From Verrucomicrobiota bacterium (GTDB taxonomy: Bacteria; Verrucomicrobiota; Verrucomicrobiia; Limisphaerales; Pedosphaeraceae): a DNA stretch of 64,000 nucleotides. This document shows positions 41,301 through 48,636 of the stretch, piece after piece. The stretch lies in assembly GCA_021325145.1 (NCBI GenBank), contig JAJPHR010000064.1:62001-126000 (forward strand), read 5' to 3'. The notes below the pieces were generated by a model. That model saw only the letters and a list, made by a program, of their open reading frames with translations, did not search any database and was not told the DNA's origin. How positions within the stretch are numbered: the first letter of the stretch is position 1; each line of letters opens with the position of its first letter. Position numbers and translations under genes: made by a program.

Positions 41301-44300
41301 CCTACAACGCGCTGGATCAACTCGTTCAGGCCAGTTCGGCTTCCCTCAGCCTTTGCTTCTGCCGCATCGAATTTAAATATTCCTACGATGCCGCCGATAA
41401 TCTGATTGAGCGCGATGTCGAGAATCGCGATTACACCGGCACGCTGGATGCCACCAACCCGCTCTGGACCACGGTTTATCACTACGACACGCTCAACCGC
41501 TGCGTGCGGATGGAGCAGGCCCGGGATGTGGCGCACACGGTTGCCACCGAATATCAATACGACGCCAACGACAACCTCGTTCTCTGCCGCTCAGGCGAGG
41601 CGGTGAACGGCGATGATACGAACAAGGTCACGCAATTCACCTACGACGAACGCGACCTGCTGTATCAATCTACTGATGCGCCAGGCACAGGGCAGGCTTC
41701 TCCCATTCAGTGGTCGTACGATGCCAACGGCCAGCCGGCGACCAAGCAATACGTAGATACCGGACTCAGCGCGAGAGTCAGTTACGCCTACGATGGCTTC
41801 AGCCGCCTCATCACCGTTACAGATGCGATGGGCAACATCGTCTCCAACCGCTACGACGCCAACGGCAATGTCATCCAAAGCACCTTGCTCGGTGAAACCA
41901 ACGACGTGCCCGGCTCGGCCGGAAATCGGGTCCTTGCCCAAACCGCCTACCAGTATGATCCCCTCGACCGTTGCGTCAGCGCTCAGGAATCCTATTTCGA
42001 TGCCGCCGGCGCGCCCGTCGGCAAAGGTGCTTCCACGACCACTTACGCCTATGCTCCCAACGGAGATTGCCTCAGTGTCACGGACGACAACGGGCACACT
42101 ACCCATTATGCCTACGATACCGTCGGACGACTCGCAACGGTCACCGACCCCAAAACCAATTCCGTTTCGCTGGCCTACGACGCGAATGGGAACGTGCTCA
42201 GCGTGACTGAAACGGACAAGTCCGACCTCGGCGGCGCGAACCAGTTGTTCATCACCACGGCCCAATACGACAGCCTGGATCGTTGCGTCAGTTCCAGCGA
42301 CAACGTTGGAAACACGACGCAATATGCCTACGACTCACGCGATAACCTCGTTCGTCAGATCGACCCGAACGGCAATCTCACCGGCTGGTCTTACGATGGC
42401 CTGGGGCGCTGCACCCTGAGCATTGCTGATCTCAACGGCGACGGCCTGCTGGATTTTGCGGTCGATGCCGGCCACGCCAGCACATACGATGACAATAATT
42501 GTCTCCTCGTCAGCACTGACGCCAATACCAACTCGACCTCCTACACGTACGACGCGCTCGACCGCCCCATCCTTCAGACTTTCGCTGATGGCACCCATTG
42601 TACGTTTGTCTGGGACTCCCGCAGTGAACTCGTCTCAAGCACCGATCCCAACGGCTCCGTGGTCACCAACAGGTACGATCTGTTGCATCGGATCGTGCAC
42701 CGCGACATCGCCGCCAGATCGGGAGTTGCCACCACCACCACATTCGAGACGTTTGCTTACGATGGTTGTTCCCGGCTCACGCTGGCCAGCAACGACGTTT
42801 CGCGGCTGGAATATGCCTATGACTCGCTCGACGATTGCATCGCGAGCAAACAGGATGGGCTGCTGACGACTTACACGTATGACGGCGTGGGCAATTGCCT
42901 TGCCATGACCTACCCCAGCGGTCGCGGAGTCCAATACACCTATGACGCTCTGGACAATGTCAAAACCATCAATACCACGCGGTGCGAAGGCTGCGGCAAT
43001 CCCTGGTTGGGAGATTTTGCCACCTTCTCCTACGACGGACCGGACCGACTCTCCCGCGTCACGCGCGCCAATGGCGTCAACACCCGAATCAACTATGACG
43101 GCCTCGCTGGCGTGCCCAATGCCACCGGCGATCTTGGCTCGCAACAGGTTGCGCGCATCAACCACGCCACCGCCGGCGGCAGTCCAGTGATCGACCAGCG
43201 AAGCTTCGCCTACGACCACAACCAGAACAAAACGCAGCGCGCCCAATTGGTGGCGTTCGCTCAAGGCCAGGATACCCTCACGAATAGCTGGAGCTATAAT
43301 GCCTTGGACATGATGGATCATGCGATCAACTGCAAAGGACAAGGAGCCGGCGGATGCATTACGATCGACTATGATCTGGACGCGATGGGCAACCGCATCG
43401 CGGTGACGAACAACGGCACAGTCGCGCTCTACACTCGCAATGCCACAATTCCACCGGGCGATTTCGAGATGGATCGATACACCACCACACCCTTCGCCAG
43501 CCAGCAATACGACCAAAATGGCAACCTGGTGCAAGTAACCAGTTCCGTTGGCCAACTCTCCTACGTTTACGATTACGCCGACCGTCTTGCGGAAGTCATC
43601 GACTTTTCCACCGGCTTGGCCGTGCCCGTGGCCAGCTTCACCTATGACGCCCTCGGCCGGCGCATCAGCAAGACGAGTTATCCTCCCTCGCCTTCGATAC
43701 CGGTGACGACGTATTACGTTCACGGTGGTGGCGAAACAGACAAGGATTGCGGCGGCACCACCATCGAAGAACGTGCCGGCGGGCCAGGCGGAGCTGTTAC
43801 TACCTGCCTGTGCAATCATCTCCGCACAGCCATGGCCGCTTTCAACGGCGCGGGCGCGCTGCAATACTACTTCCACGACGACGATCTGGGCAACGTGCTC
43901 GCGCTCACAGACGCCAGCGGGAATGTGCTTGAACACTACGAATACGACGATTACGGCGCACCCTCATTTTTAACAAGTAACGGTGTTCCAACCACTGCGA
44001 CCAGCTCCGCCTTCGGCAATCCCTTCCTTTTCCACGGCATGGAATGGGACGCGGAAACCGCACTGTATTGGGGCGGCGGCGGCGGGGAGGAACTCCCCAA
44101 GGAGAGCTACTATGATTGCAGGACCGGGCGTTACCTCCTGCGCGCTGGTGTGCCATTGACCTTCGGACAAAGCGCCTACGCCTTCGCCGATAACAACCCG
44201 TGGACGACGGGCGAAAGTTGCAACGTTATAAAAGGCTGCTGGATCGGCCTGGATGCAAGCGGCCGGTCATCGGTTGGCAACGGCAGCGCGGGCGTTTTTC

Positions 44301-44437
44301 TCTCGAAAGGCGCGACGAGCCGCCGGGTAACGGTGAATGGCAGCGGCGCGGGCAGCTCCAACGGTATGGCTTTCAAAGAGAAAAAACCCGACACCATTAA
44401 GAAAGAATTTGTCGGCCACGTCACGCTGATAAAATAA
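38312..44437 (+). CDS. Giant RHS/YD-repeat surface protein with terminal peptide repeats
   Basis: Exported 2041-residue protein. A signal peptide (1-28) is followed by a fibronectin-like segment and an IPT/TIG-like domain (about 110-195). Residues about 242-336 carry an unusual repeat: FKGHVTLMKLTDDEAEA, LPVHNLGSSGQDGVS, LPSHNLGSSGQDGVS, FTGHVTLMKLTDDEADA and LPLHNLGSSGQDGVS. DUF6531-like and many YD repeats (YDANGNV, YDALDR) follow, then an RHS core (DDLGNVLALTDASGNVLEHYEYD). The usual toxin-type C-terminus is replaced by about 120 Gly-rich residues ending in KKEFVGHVTLIK, so the N-terminal tag recurs at the last residues. Probably secreted or surface-displayed; no immunity-like gene follows. 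Confidence 0.88.
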   Translation: MITRTSLTPVLSALIIALVASVGNLHADVPPPHISQFQPHSDGSVLLTWDATPESAYRVLTTTNLSDGSWIPVDYLVAASNSVTWQANGQSGVVRFYKLVTDANQIQSVEPSVISTGAVTQIYIIGQGFGSNDTLRLVGPGVLTLTNRIIIKSTLMSVTVGPGFTPDVPGTYQFQVISGTTGQTTTLPYYWTVVSQPAPSQALLEPPQDPPASPECFSMNYTKIEFGPPRRRGESSERAAHKEFKGHVTLMKLTDDEAEAGRRLPVHNLGSSGQDGVSSERRLPSHNLGSSGQDGVSARKDFTGHVTLMKLTDDEADASRRLPLHNLGSSGQDGVSIDARMIGDECDDGDPAIHPFSGEVQLQTVDMFIPGRGLDFIWARTYRSRTTARQGMTYSWTCSYDVSVSQTSDGITVFDGTGRSDVYSLGSNGVYSCSGFFNEGQLTKGVFTLTFPDTGRWVFNPMDSSATAGKLAQIVDRNGNTMSLSYDTSGRLSQIVDDLGRTNTMAYNSSGQLSTVTDFSGRTVTYQYYIGGKPGGSAGDLQSVTSPPVIGTPNGNDFPKGKTTTYTYSSGFTNDAENHLLLYVTDPKGQIAHQFTYQHNPAAFEFLRCISDQYGTNDPTYLTYVPQVASPSNHYATLKVIVRDCFGNVREPSYDSRNRLVDLREYTGRAPSPGPVTDVSNRPVGKLRVDDPDYYETQWSWNNDSLCVKKIEPGGNAMLCVYGSDFDKNAGPRKKGDLQVCRELPCCADINRDGFPDLVSRYQYDPRFGSPARDYCVQYRESDFAFANTGSGKYGRVKVQFHWDRSGKGDDDFKAVYVNPMSIVRQQFFVNESSRLLPTVSQHAINTKGAGTNGRLALASQQPKIIDNQKGLLISFCTSATDPRGNTTTCAYDAHGNCVHEADADVPVPVITWEPRVFDFAYNTFGQLTAITNAADANGRRRVDVANYYTSGPQAGYLSDWTVDTQGPTLIRSSYEYDPRGNLTRCIDPRTNDWLYTYNALDQLVQASSASLSLCFCRIEFKYSYDAADNLIERDVENRDYTGTLDATNPLWTTVYHYDTLNRCVRMEQARDVAHTVATEYQYDANDNLVLCRSGEAVNGDDTNKVTQFTYDERDLLYQSTDAPGTGQASPIQWSYDANGQPATKQYVDTGLSARVSYAYDGFSRLITVTDAMGNIVSNRYDANGNVIQSTLLGETNDVPGSAGNRVLAQTAYQYDPLDRCVSAQESYFDAAGAPVGKGASTTTYAYAPNGDCLSVTDDNGHTTHYAYDTVGRLATVTDPKTNSVSLAYDANGNVLSVTETDKSDLGGANQLFITTAQYDSLDRCVSSSDNVGNTTQYAYDSRDNLVRQIDPNGNLTGWSYDGLGRCTLSIADLNGDGLLDFAVDAGHASTYDDNNCLLVSTDANTNSTSYTYDALDRPILQTFADGTHCTFVWDSRSELVSSTDPNGSVVTNRYDLLHRIVHRDIAARSGVATTTTFETFAYDGCSRLTLASNDVSRLEYAYDSLDDCIASKQDGLLTTYTYDGVGNCLAMTYPSGRGVQYTYDALDNVKTINTTRCEGCGNPWLGDFATFSYDGPDRLSRVTRANGVNTRINYDGLAGVPNATGDLGSQQVARINHATAGGSPVIDQRSFAYDHNQNKTQRAQLVAFAQGQDTLTNSWSYNALDMMDHAINCKGQGAGGCITIDYDLDAMGNRIAVTNNGTVALYTRNATIPPGDFEMDRYTTTPFASQQYDQNGNLVQVTSSVGQLSYVYDYADRLAEVIDFSTGLAVPVASFTYDALGRRISKTSYPPSPSIPVTTYYVHGGGETDKDCGGTTIEERAGGPGGAVTTCLCNHLRTAMAAFNGAGALQYYFHDDDLGNVLALTDASGNVLEHYEYDDYGAPSFLTSNGVPTTATSSAFGNPFLFHGMEWDAETALYWGGGGGEELPKESYYDCRTGRYLLRAGVPLTFGQSAYAFADNNPWTTGESCNVIKGCWIGLDASGRSSVGNGSAGVFLSKGATSRRVTVNGSGAGSSNGMAFKEKKPDTIKKEFVGHVTLIK

Positions 44438-44482
44438 TGAACGGTGGCTGCCGGCTCGCGCAAGCGCGCTGCGTCCACGACG

Positions 44483-45541
44483 TCATCCCCCAATGCAGCT
44501 CATGCTGCGTTCGGGGGAGACGAAATCGGGTTCACCGATGTGATGGCGTTCCTCTTTTTGCCAGACGACGGAGCGCAAGTAATCGGCGAGGTCTTCGTCG
44601 CTTGCGCCGCCACGCAGGCGGGAGCGGAGATCATGCTCGACGACGCTGAAAAGGCAGGTGCGAATCTTGCCGTCGGCGGTGAGGCGCAGGCGGTTGCAAT
44701 GGCCGCAGAAAGGTTCGCTCACGGGAGAAATCAGGCCGAGTTCGCCGCGGCCGTCTTCAAAGACCCAGCGCTGCGCGGTTTCAGCGGGATTGCGACGCGG
44801 TGCGGGCCGCAACGAATGGCTGGCCTGCAGGCGTTGGAGAATTTCACGGCCCGGCACAACGAGTTCCTTCAACCAGGCGCGGGCTGAATCGAGCGGCATG
44901 AATTCGATAAAGCGCATGGCCAGATCCTGTTCGCGGGCGAACCCGGCGAGGGCTTCCAGCTCGTGATCGTTGATGCCGCGGATGATGACGGCATTGACCT
45001 TGACCGGATTCATGCCCAGGTCTTGCGCGAGCCGGATGCTGGTCAGGACTTCATCCAAACCATTGCGGCCCGTGATTTTTTGGAAATTTGCCTGGTCGAG
45101 CGAATCGAGACTGAAGCTGACGCGGCGCAAGCCCGCCGCACTCAAGGCGCGCGCTTTTTCCGGAAAGAGAAATCCGTTGGTGGTCAGCGCGAGGTCTTCA
45201 ATGCCTGGAAGTGCGGCGATGCGGGCGACGAGTTGTTCGACATTCCGGCGCAACAACGGTTCTCCGCCGGTGAGCCGGATTTTCTGAATACCAAGCCCCA
45301 CCGCCAGCCGCACCACGCGCTCGATTTCCTCAAAGCTGAGGATGTTTGTCCGGGGTTGCCATTGCCAGGCAATCGGCTTGGACTCAGGCAGGTTGGCCCA
45401 GCGCCCGCGATAAAAATTTTGCGCCGCCTCGGTTTCCGGCAGGCAATAGAGGCAGCGAAAATTACAGCGGTCGGTAAGGCTCACCCGCAAGTCGCGCAGC
45501 ACGCGGCCGTGCGAATCCACGAGTGAGGGGGCCGGGGTCAT
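44483..45541 (-). CDS. moaA: GTP 3',8-cyclase (molybdenum cofactor synthesis)
   Basis: Radical-SAM enzyme starting molybdopterin synthesis (352 aa). The N-terminal iron-sulfur cluster is bound by C26, C30 and C33 (TDRCNFRCLYC). SAM-binding segments include LTGGEPLLRR and SFSLDSLD. The C-terminal cluster ligands lie in FCGHCNRLRL and IRTCLF, and the chain ends with the Gly-Gly tail typical of active MoaA (SCIGG). There is a slightly longer than usual insert after the cluster motif (residues 36-62). No other moa or moe genes are near. Its start overlaps the stop of the upstream coiled-coil gene by 4 bases (ATGA), so the two are translationally coupled. Confidence 0.95.
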   Translation of the reverse strand: MTPAPSLVDSHGRVLRDLRVSLTDRCNFRCLYCLPETEAAQNFYRGRWANLPESKPIAWQWQPRTNILSFEEIERVVRLAVGLGIQKIRLTGGEPLLRRNVEQLVARIAALPGIEDLALTTNGFLFPEKARALSAAGLRRVSFSLDSLDQANFQKITGRNGLDEVLTSIRLAQDLGMNPVKVNAVIIRGINDHELEALAGFAREQDLAMRFIEFMPLDSARAWLKELVVPGREILQRLQASHSLRPAPRRNPAETAQRWVFEDGRGELGLISPVSEPFCGHCNRLRLTADGKIRTCLFSVVEHDLRSRLRGGASDEDLADYLRSVVWQKEERHHIGEPDFVSPERSMSCIGG

Positions 45542-46323
45542 GGGGGCGTCTGGCTCGCGGGCGGGGCGTTCGTAGTGACCGGGGCGATCACCTTCACGGT
45601 GCCGTCGCTGTTGACCTCGACGTTCAGGTCATACTTGTTGGTATCCGCCCGCACGAGTTGCGGGGCATTGGCGCCTTGCAGCAACTTCTGCGCGCCTTTC
45701 ATGTCCGCGTTGGCAAAAATGCCCTGGCGAATCCACTCCAGGCGGCGCGCGATGGAAAGTTCCTCTTTCAACTTGTGCACCTGCTGCTTCAAGACCGCAA
45801 GGTCGTTGAACTGCCGTTCCAATTCCGCTTTTTCGGCAACGAGGCGCTTGAGTTCCTTTTCCAGGAACGCCTTGTCACCTTCCGAAGCGGCCAGTTTCTT
45901 CTGGGTGTCGGCAATTTGGTTTTCCAGGCCTCCAATCGACGTCTTGAGGTCCACGGCCTGCTTGTCGAGCACCTCGTTTTGATTTTCGAGTTCGGCGATT
46001 TTGGCGTCGCGTTTGGCGGTTTCCGCCAGCGCATTCTTCAAATCGGTTTCACTCTTGGCCAGGGTTTCCTTTGTCTGGTCCAGGGTGGTGGAAAGCTTGG
46101 CAATATCCTCCTTGCGGTCCGCAAGGTCTTTCTCGTATTTCGAGTTGACCTGCTTTTGTTCCTCCAGCTTGGCGGTGGTTTCCACCACTTGGTTGGATTC
46201 AGCCACGATGGTATCGGTGTCCTTTTTGTGCTCGTCAGCGGCTTGCTTGGTTCGCGAAATCAAGGCGAGACCCAAGCCGACGCACATCAGCAGGACAACA
46301 ATTAGGGCGACTTTCATTTTCAT
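45538..46323 (-). CDS. Membrane-anchored coiled-coil protein
   Basis: A 261-residue protein with one N-terminal membrane segment (VALIVVLLMCVGLGLALI, uncleaved or signal anchor). A heptad-rich coiled coil runs from about residue 25 to 195 (for example NQIADTQKKLAASEGDKAFL), followed by a short globular region (LQGANAPQLVRADTNKYDLNV) and a Pro/Thr tail. It most likely projects into the periplasm. I recognise no specific family. It is coupled to moaA by an ATGA overlap, but a functional link to molybdenum cofactor synthesis is not evident. Confidence 0.75.
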   Translation of the reverse strand: MKMKVALIVVLLMCVGLGLALISRTKQAADEHKKDTDTIVAESNQVVETTAKLEEQKQVNSKYEKDLADRKEDIAKLSTTLDQTKETLAKSETDLKNALAETAKRDAKIAELENQNEVLDKQAVDLKTSIGGLENQIADTQKKLAASEGDKAFLEKELKRLVAEKAELERQFNDLAVLKQQVHKLKEELSIARRLEWIRQGIFANADMKGAQKLLQGANAPQLVRADTNKYDLNVEVNSDGTVKVIAPVTTNAPPASQTPP

Positions 46324-46403
46324 AGGCGTGACAGCATGCGCGTTTTGGCGGAATTAAGCAAGCGTGCATATCAGATTTTGTAATGTCCCGCCGGTCGAAG
46401 ACC

Positions 46404-46472
46404 GGAACGTCGAGCTCCTGCTTTGCCCGATCATGCATCCCGTCTCCGAGCAGAGCAGGAGCTTTGCGTTCC
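46404..46472. repeat. AGCTCCTGCT hairpin element, copy 1
   Basis: Stem GGAACG (46404-46409) and AGCTCCTGCT (46413-46422) pair with AGCAGGAGCT (46454-46463) and CGTTCC (46467-46472), with a symmetrical 3-base internal mismatch and a 31-base loop. It lies between divergent genes. The right arm GCAGAGCAGGAGCTTTGCG recurs with small changes at 48559-48636. Confidence 0.75.
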
Positions 46473-46548
46473 GCACTTCACTGCGGCGTTACCCAGATAT
46501 TCTCATCTCCACCTTGATTAAATGACAGCCTCACTTAAATTGTGATCA

Positions 46549-47217
46549 ATGAAGCTACCGAGTGAAGTGCCGGTAATGACGCTGCCGAATGCGACGTTGT
46601 TCCCCCAAGCCCTGTTGCCGCTGTATATCTTCGAGCCTCGTTACCGCCAGATGTTGCTGGACTCGCTCCACACGGATCGCATGTTTTCCGTGGCCATGCA
46701 AAAGCCGGGACGGACCCGCGAAACGCCCTCGCTCGTGGCGGGCCTGGGCTTGATCCGGGTTTCGGTAGGACACGAAGACGGGACTTCGCACCTGATCCTG
46801 CAAGGCATCGCCCGGGTGGAATTGGAGGAAACGGTGCGTTACAAGCCCTACCGCATTCAACGCATCCGTCCGCTGGAATCGCCCCCGTGCAATGAATTGG
46901 CCGTGGACGCGCTGATGGCGAAGGTGCGCGAACTTTTGGAGGAACGTGTGAAATTGGGCCTGCCTTTTCCTCCGTTCCCCGCGCTCGCCCAGGCCAAGGC
47001 AGCGGAAGCGGCGGGATTTTCCAAGGAAGTCCTGGAGTATTTGAACAAGCTGACCGATCCGGAGCAGGTCGCCGACCTGGTTTCCTGCGCTGTGTTGTCC
47101 GGACCCGTGCAGCGTCAGACCATTCTCGAAACAGTGAACCTGGAGGCGCGCCTGAAACATCTGGTGCATTTTTTAATGGCGGAAATCACCCGGCAAAGGA
47201 AAGATAAGAACCGATGA
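46549..47217 (+). CDS. Lon N-terminal substrate-binding-domain protein
   Basis: A stand-alone LON substrate-binding (PUA-like) domain protein (222 aa), without ATPase or protease domains. It begins PVMTLPNATLFPQALLPLYIFEPRYRQML, the family hallmark, and continues with GLGLIRVSVGHEDGTSHLILQG and a helical C-terminal part. Such proteins are widespread and their function is not settled; they may recognise unfolded or damaged proteins. Its stop overlaps the start of the following DUF1844 gene (ATGA), implying coupled translation. Confidence 0.88.
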   Translation: MKLPSEVPVMTLPNATLFPQALLPLYIFEPRYRQMLLDSLHTDRMFSVAMQKPGRTRETPSLVAGLGLIRVSVGHEDGTSHLILQGIARVELEETVRYKPYRIQRIRPLESPPCNELAVDALMAKVRELLEERVKLGLPFPPFPALAQAKAAEAAGFSKEVLEYLNKLTDPEQVADLVSCAVLSGPVQRQTILETVNLEARLKHLVHFLMAEITRQRKDKNR

Positions 47218-47690
47218 GCGACACTGCACCCACCCACGAGGACACGCTGGCCAACGCCAGTCGTGAAGAGATCATGTCGGCGTTGTTTGCCAACATGGTG
47301 ATTCAGCAAACCAACATGGCCATGATGATGCTCGGCAGGATGGCCCACCCGGAGACGGGTGAGACCTTCCATGACACCGAGGCAGCCCGGATGTTCATCG
47401 ACCAATTGGAGATGCTGGAAGCAAAAACAAAAGGCAATCTGACCCGGCAGGAGGAAGCGTTGTTGAAACAGGCGCTTACTTCCTTGCGCATGGCATTTGT
47501 CGAAGCCGCGGATGGAGCATCCTCCGGCGCCCCGGCGTCGGCGCCGCGGACGGAAGCGCAAGCGCAGCGGCCCGCGCAAACACCGGCTCCGGCGGAACCT
47601 GCCGCCGCGCATGCCAAAACTCCCGCCGCTCCGGCACCCGCCGAACCCGCGCCAGAGGAGTCGCGGAAAAAGTTCTCGAAGAAATACTGA
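47214..47690 (+). CDS. DUF1844 protein
   Basis: A 158-residue protein whose first 95 residues match DUF1844: helical, with MSALFANMVIQQTNMAMMMLG and EAARMFIDQLEMLEAKTKGNLTRQEE. The C-terminal 60 residues form an Ala/Pro-rich low-complexity tail ending in basic residues. The family is common in Acidobacteria, Deltaproteobacteria and the PVC group and has no known function. It is translationally coupled to the upstream Lon-substrate-domain gene, suggesting a shared, possibly protein-quality-related role (inference). Confidence 0.85.
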   Translation: MSDTAPTHEDTLANASREEIMSALFANMVIQQTNMAMMMLGRMAHPETGETFHDTEAARMFIDQLEMLEAKTKGNLTRQEEALLKQALTSLRMAFVEAADGASSGAPASAPRTEAQAQRPAQTPAPAEPAAAHAKTPAAPAPAEPAPEESRKKFSKKY

Positions 47691-47761
47691 CGGAAAACTT
47701 GCGGGGAATTTCAGCGCGGCTCGGTTGGGTTGCTCTCCACCGAAACCGCTTCCACAGCTGT

Positions 47762-48478
47762 TTATCTCCCCGCCGCGCGAGCGAAACTGATGGAATCCCG
47801 GTAGCGTTTGTTATCGGCGCGGATGCGGGCGGTGAGGGTCTTGGCCACGGCAAAGAGAAACGGCGCGGCGAGGTCGGGCGATTCATGCACAAACTTCTCA
47901 AATTCATTCGCCGCCACCTTCAACAGCAGGCTGTCGGTGTTCGCTATCACATCAGCCGAGCGCGGGCCCTGATCAAAAAGCGAAATCTCGCCGAAGAATT
48001 CACCGATGCCAAGGGTCACCAGGATGACCTCCTTGTCATCGACCATCATGCGCACGCGCAATTCACCTTCGAGCACCAGATACATGGAATCCCCGTGATC
48101 GCCCTGTTTGACCAGTTGCGTCCATTGCGGGACCTTGCGCACCTCCATGATTTCCACAAACCGCTCCAACTGCTCGTCATTGAGCGCGCCCAGAATTTTG
48201 ATGCGCCGCAAGGCTCCGGCCTTGATCGTGCCGGCGGGCGGTGGCGGCGGTACGCTCGCGGAGGTGGCGGGATGGCCTTTGAAGAACATCTGCAACTCCG
48301 GAACGTGCGCGGCCTTTTCCCAGCAACCGGTGCGTTCGAGAAATAGCCAGGTTTCGGACGTCACCCGCTCATCCTTGATCCAGCTCACCAGCATCGGCAA
48401 TTCCACCGGACCATAGGGGGCATGGTCCGCCCCCCAGATCACATAACCCACGGCTGTATCCTCTGCTACTGCTGTCAT
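47762..48478 (-). CDS. GYF_2 domain fused to a cyclic-nucleotide-binding domain
   Basis: A 238-residue cytoplasmic protein. The N-terminal GYF_2/DUF4339 domain (about residues 10-58) contains VIWGADHAPYGPVELPMLVSWI. A Pro-rich linker (PPPPPAG) leads to a CRP-like cNMP-binding domain (about 95-205) with VKQGDHGDSMYLVLEGELRV, a GEFFGEISLFDQGPRSADV cassette and a late helix. There is no C-terminal helix-turn-helix, so it is not a standard CRP/FNR transcription factor. It may be a cAMP- or cGMP-responsive adaptor. The start at 48478 is preferred over 48496 and 48577 because the domain begins there. Confidence 0.82.
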   Translation of the reverse strand: MTAVAEDTAVGYVIWGADHAPYGPVELPMLVSWIKDERVTSETWLFLERTGCWEKAAHVPELQMFFKGHPATSASVPPPPPAGTIKAGALRRIKILGALNDEQLERFVEIMEVRKVPQWTQLVKQGDHGDSMYLVLEGELRVRMMVDDKEVILVTLGIGEFFGEISLFDQGPRSADVIANTDSLLLKVAANEFEKFVHESPDLAAPFLFAVAKTLTARIRADNKRYRDSISFARAAGR

Positions 48479-48558
48479 GGTTTTGCTAGTTACCATAATA
48501 AGCCGCGGGGATAAAGCGAAATTTGATCTGAGATGGCATGCTCGGGTGAAATACGGAC

Positions 48559-48636
48559 GTAGAGCCCAATGCTCCAATTCTGCTCGGACACAAACGCATC
48601 ATCAAGCAGAACAGGAGCTCTGCGCCCCGCCTCTAC
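48559..48636. repeat. AGCTCCTGCT-type hairpin element, copy 2, overlapping a stop codon
   Basis: GTAGAG (48559-48564) pairs with CTCTAC (48631-48636), and TTCTGCT pairs with AGCAGAA inside. The right arm GCAGAACAGGAGCTCTGCGC is a variant of the copy at 46404-46472. The terminal CTCTAC supplies the stop codon (TAG on the minus strand) of the Ig-repeat gene. Confidence 0.65.

Noticed and set aside
44444..44887. 147-codon plus-strand frame downstream of the RHS gene, as a possible immunity gene
   Set aside because: It lies antisense to the C-terminal part of moaA, whose cysteine motifs are intact.
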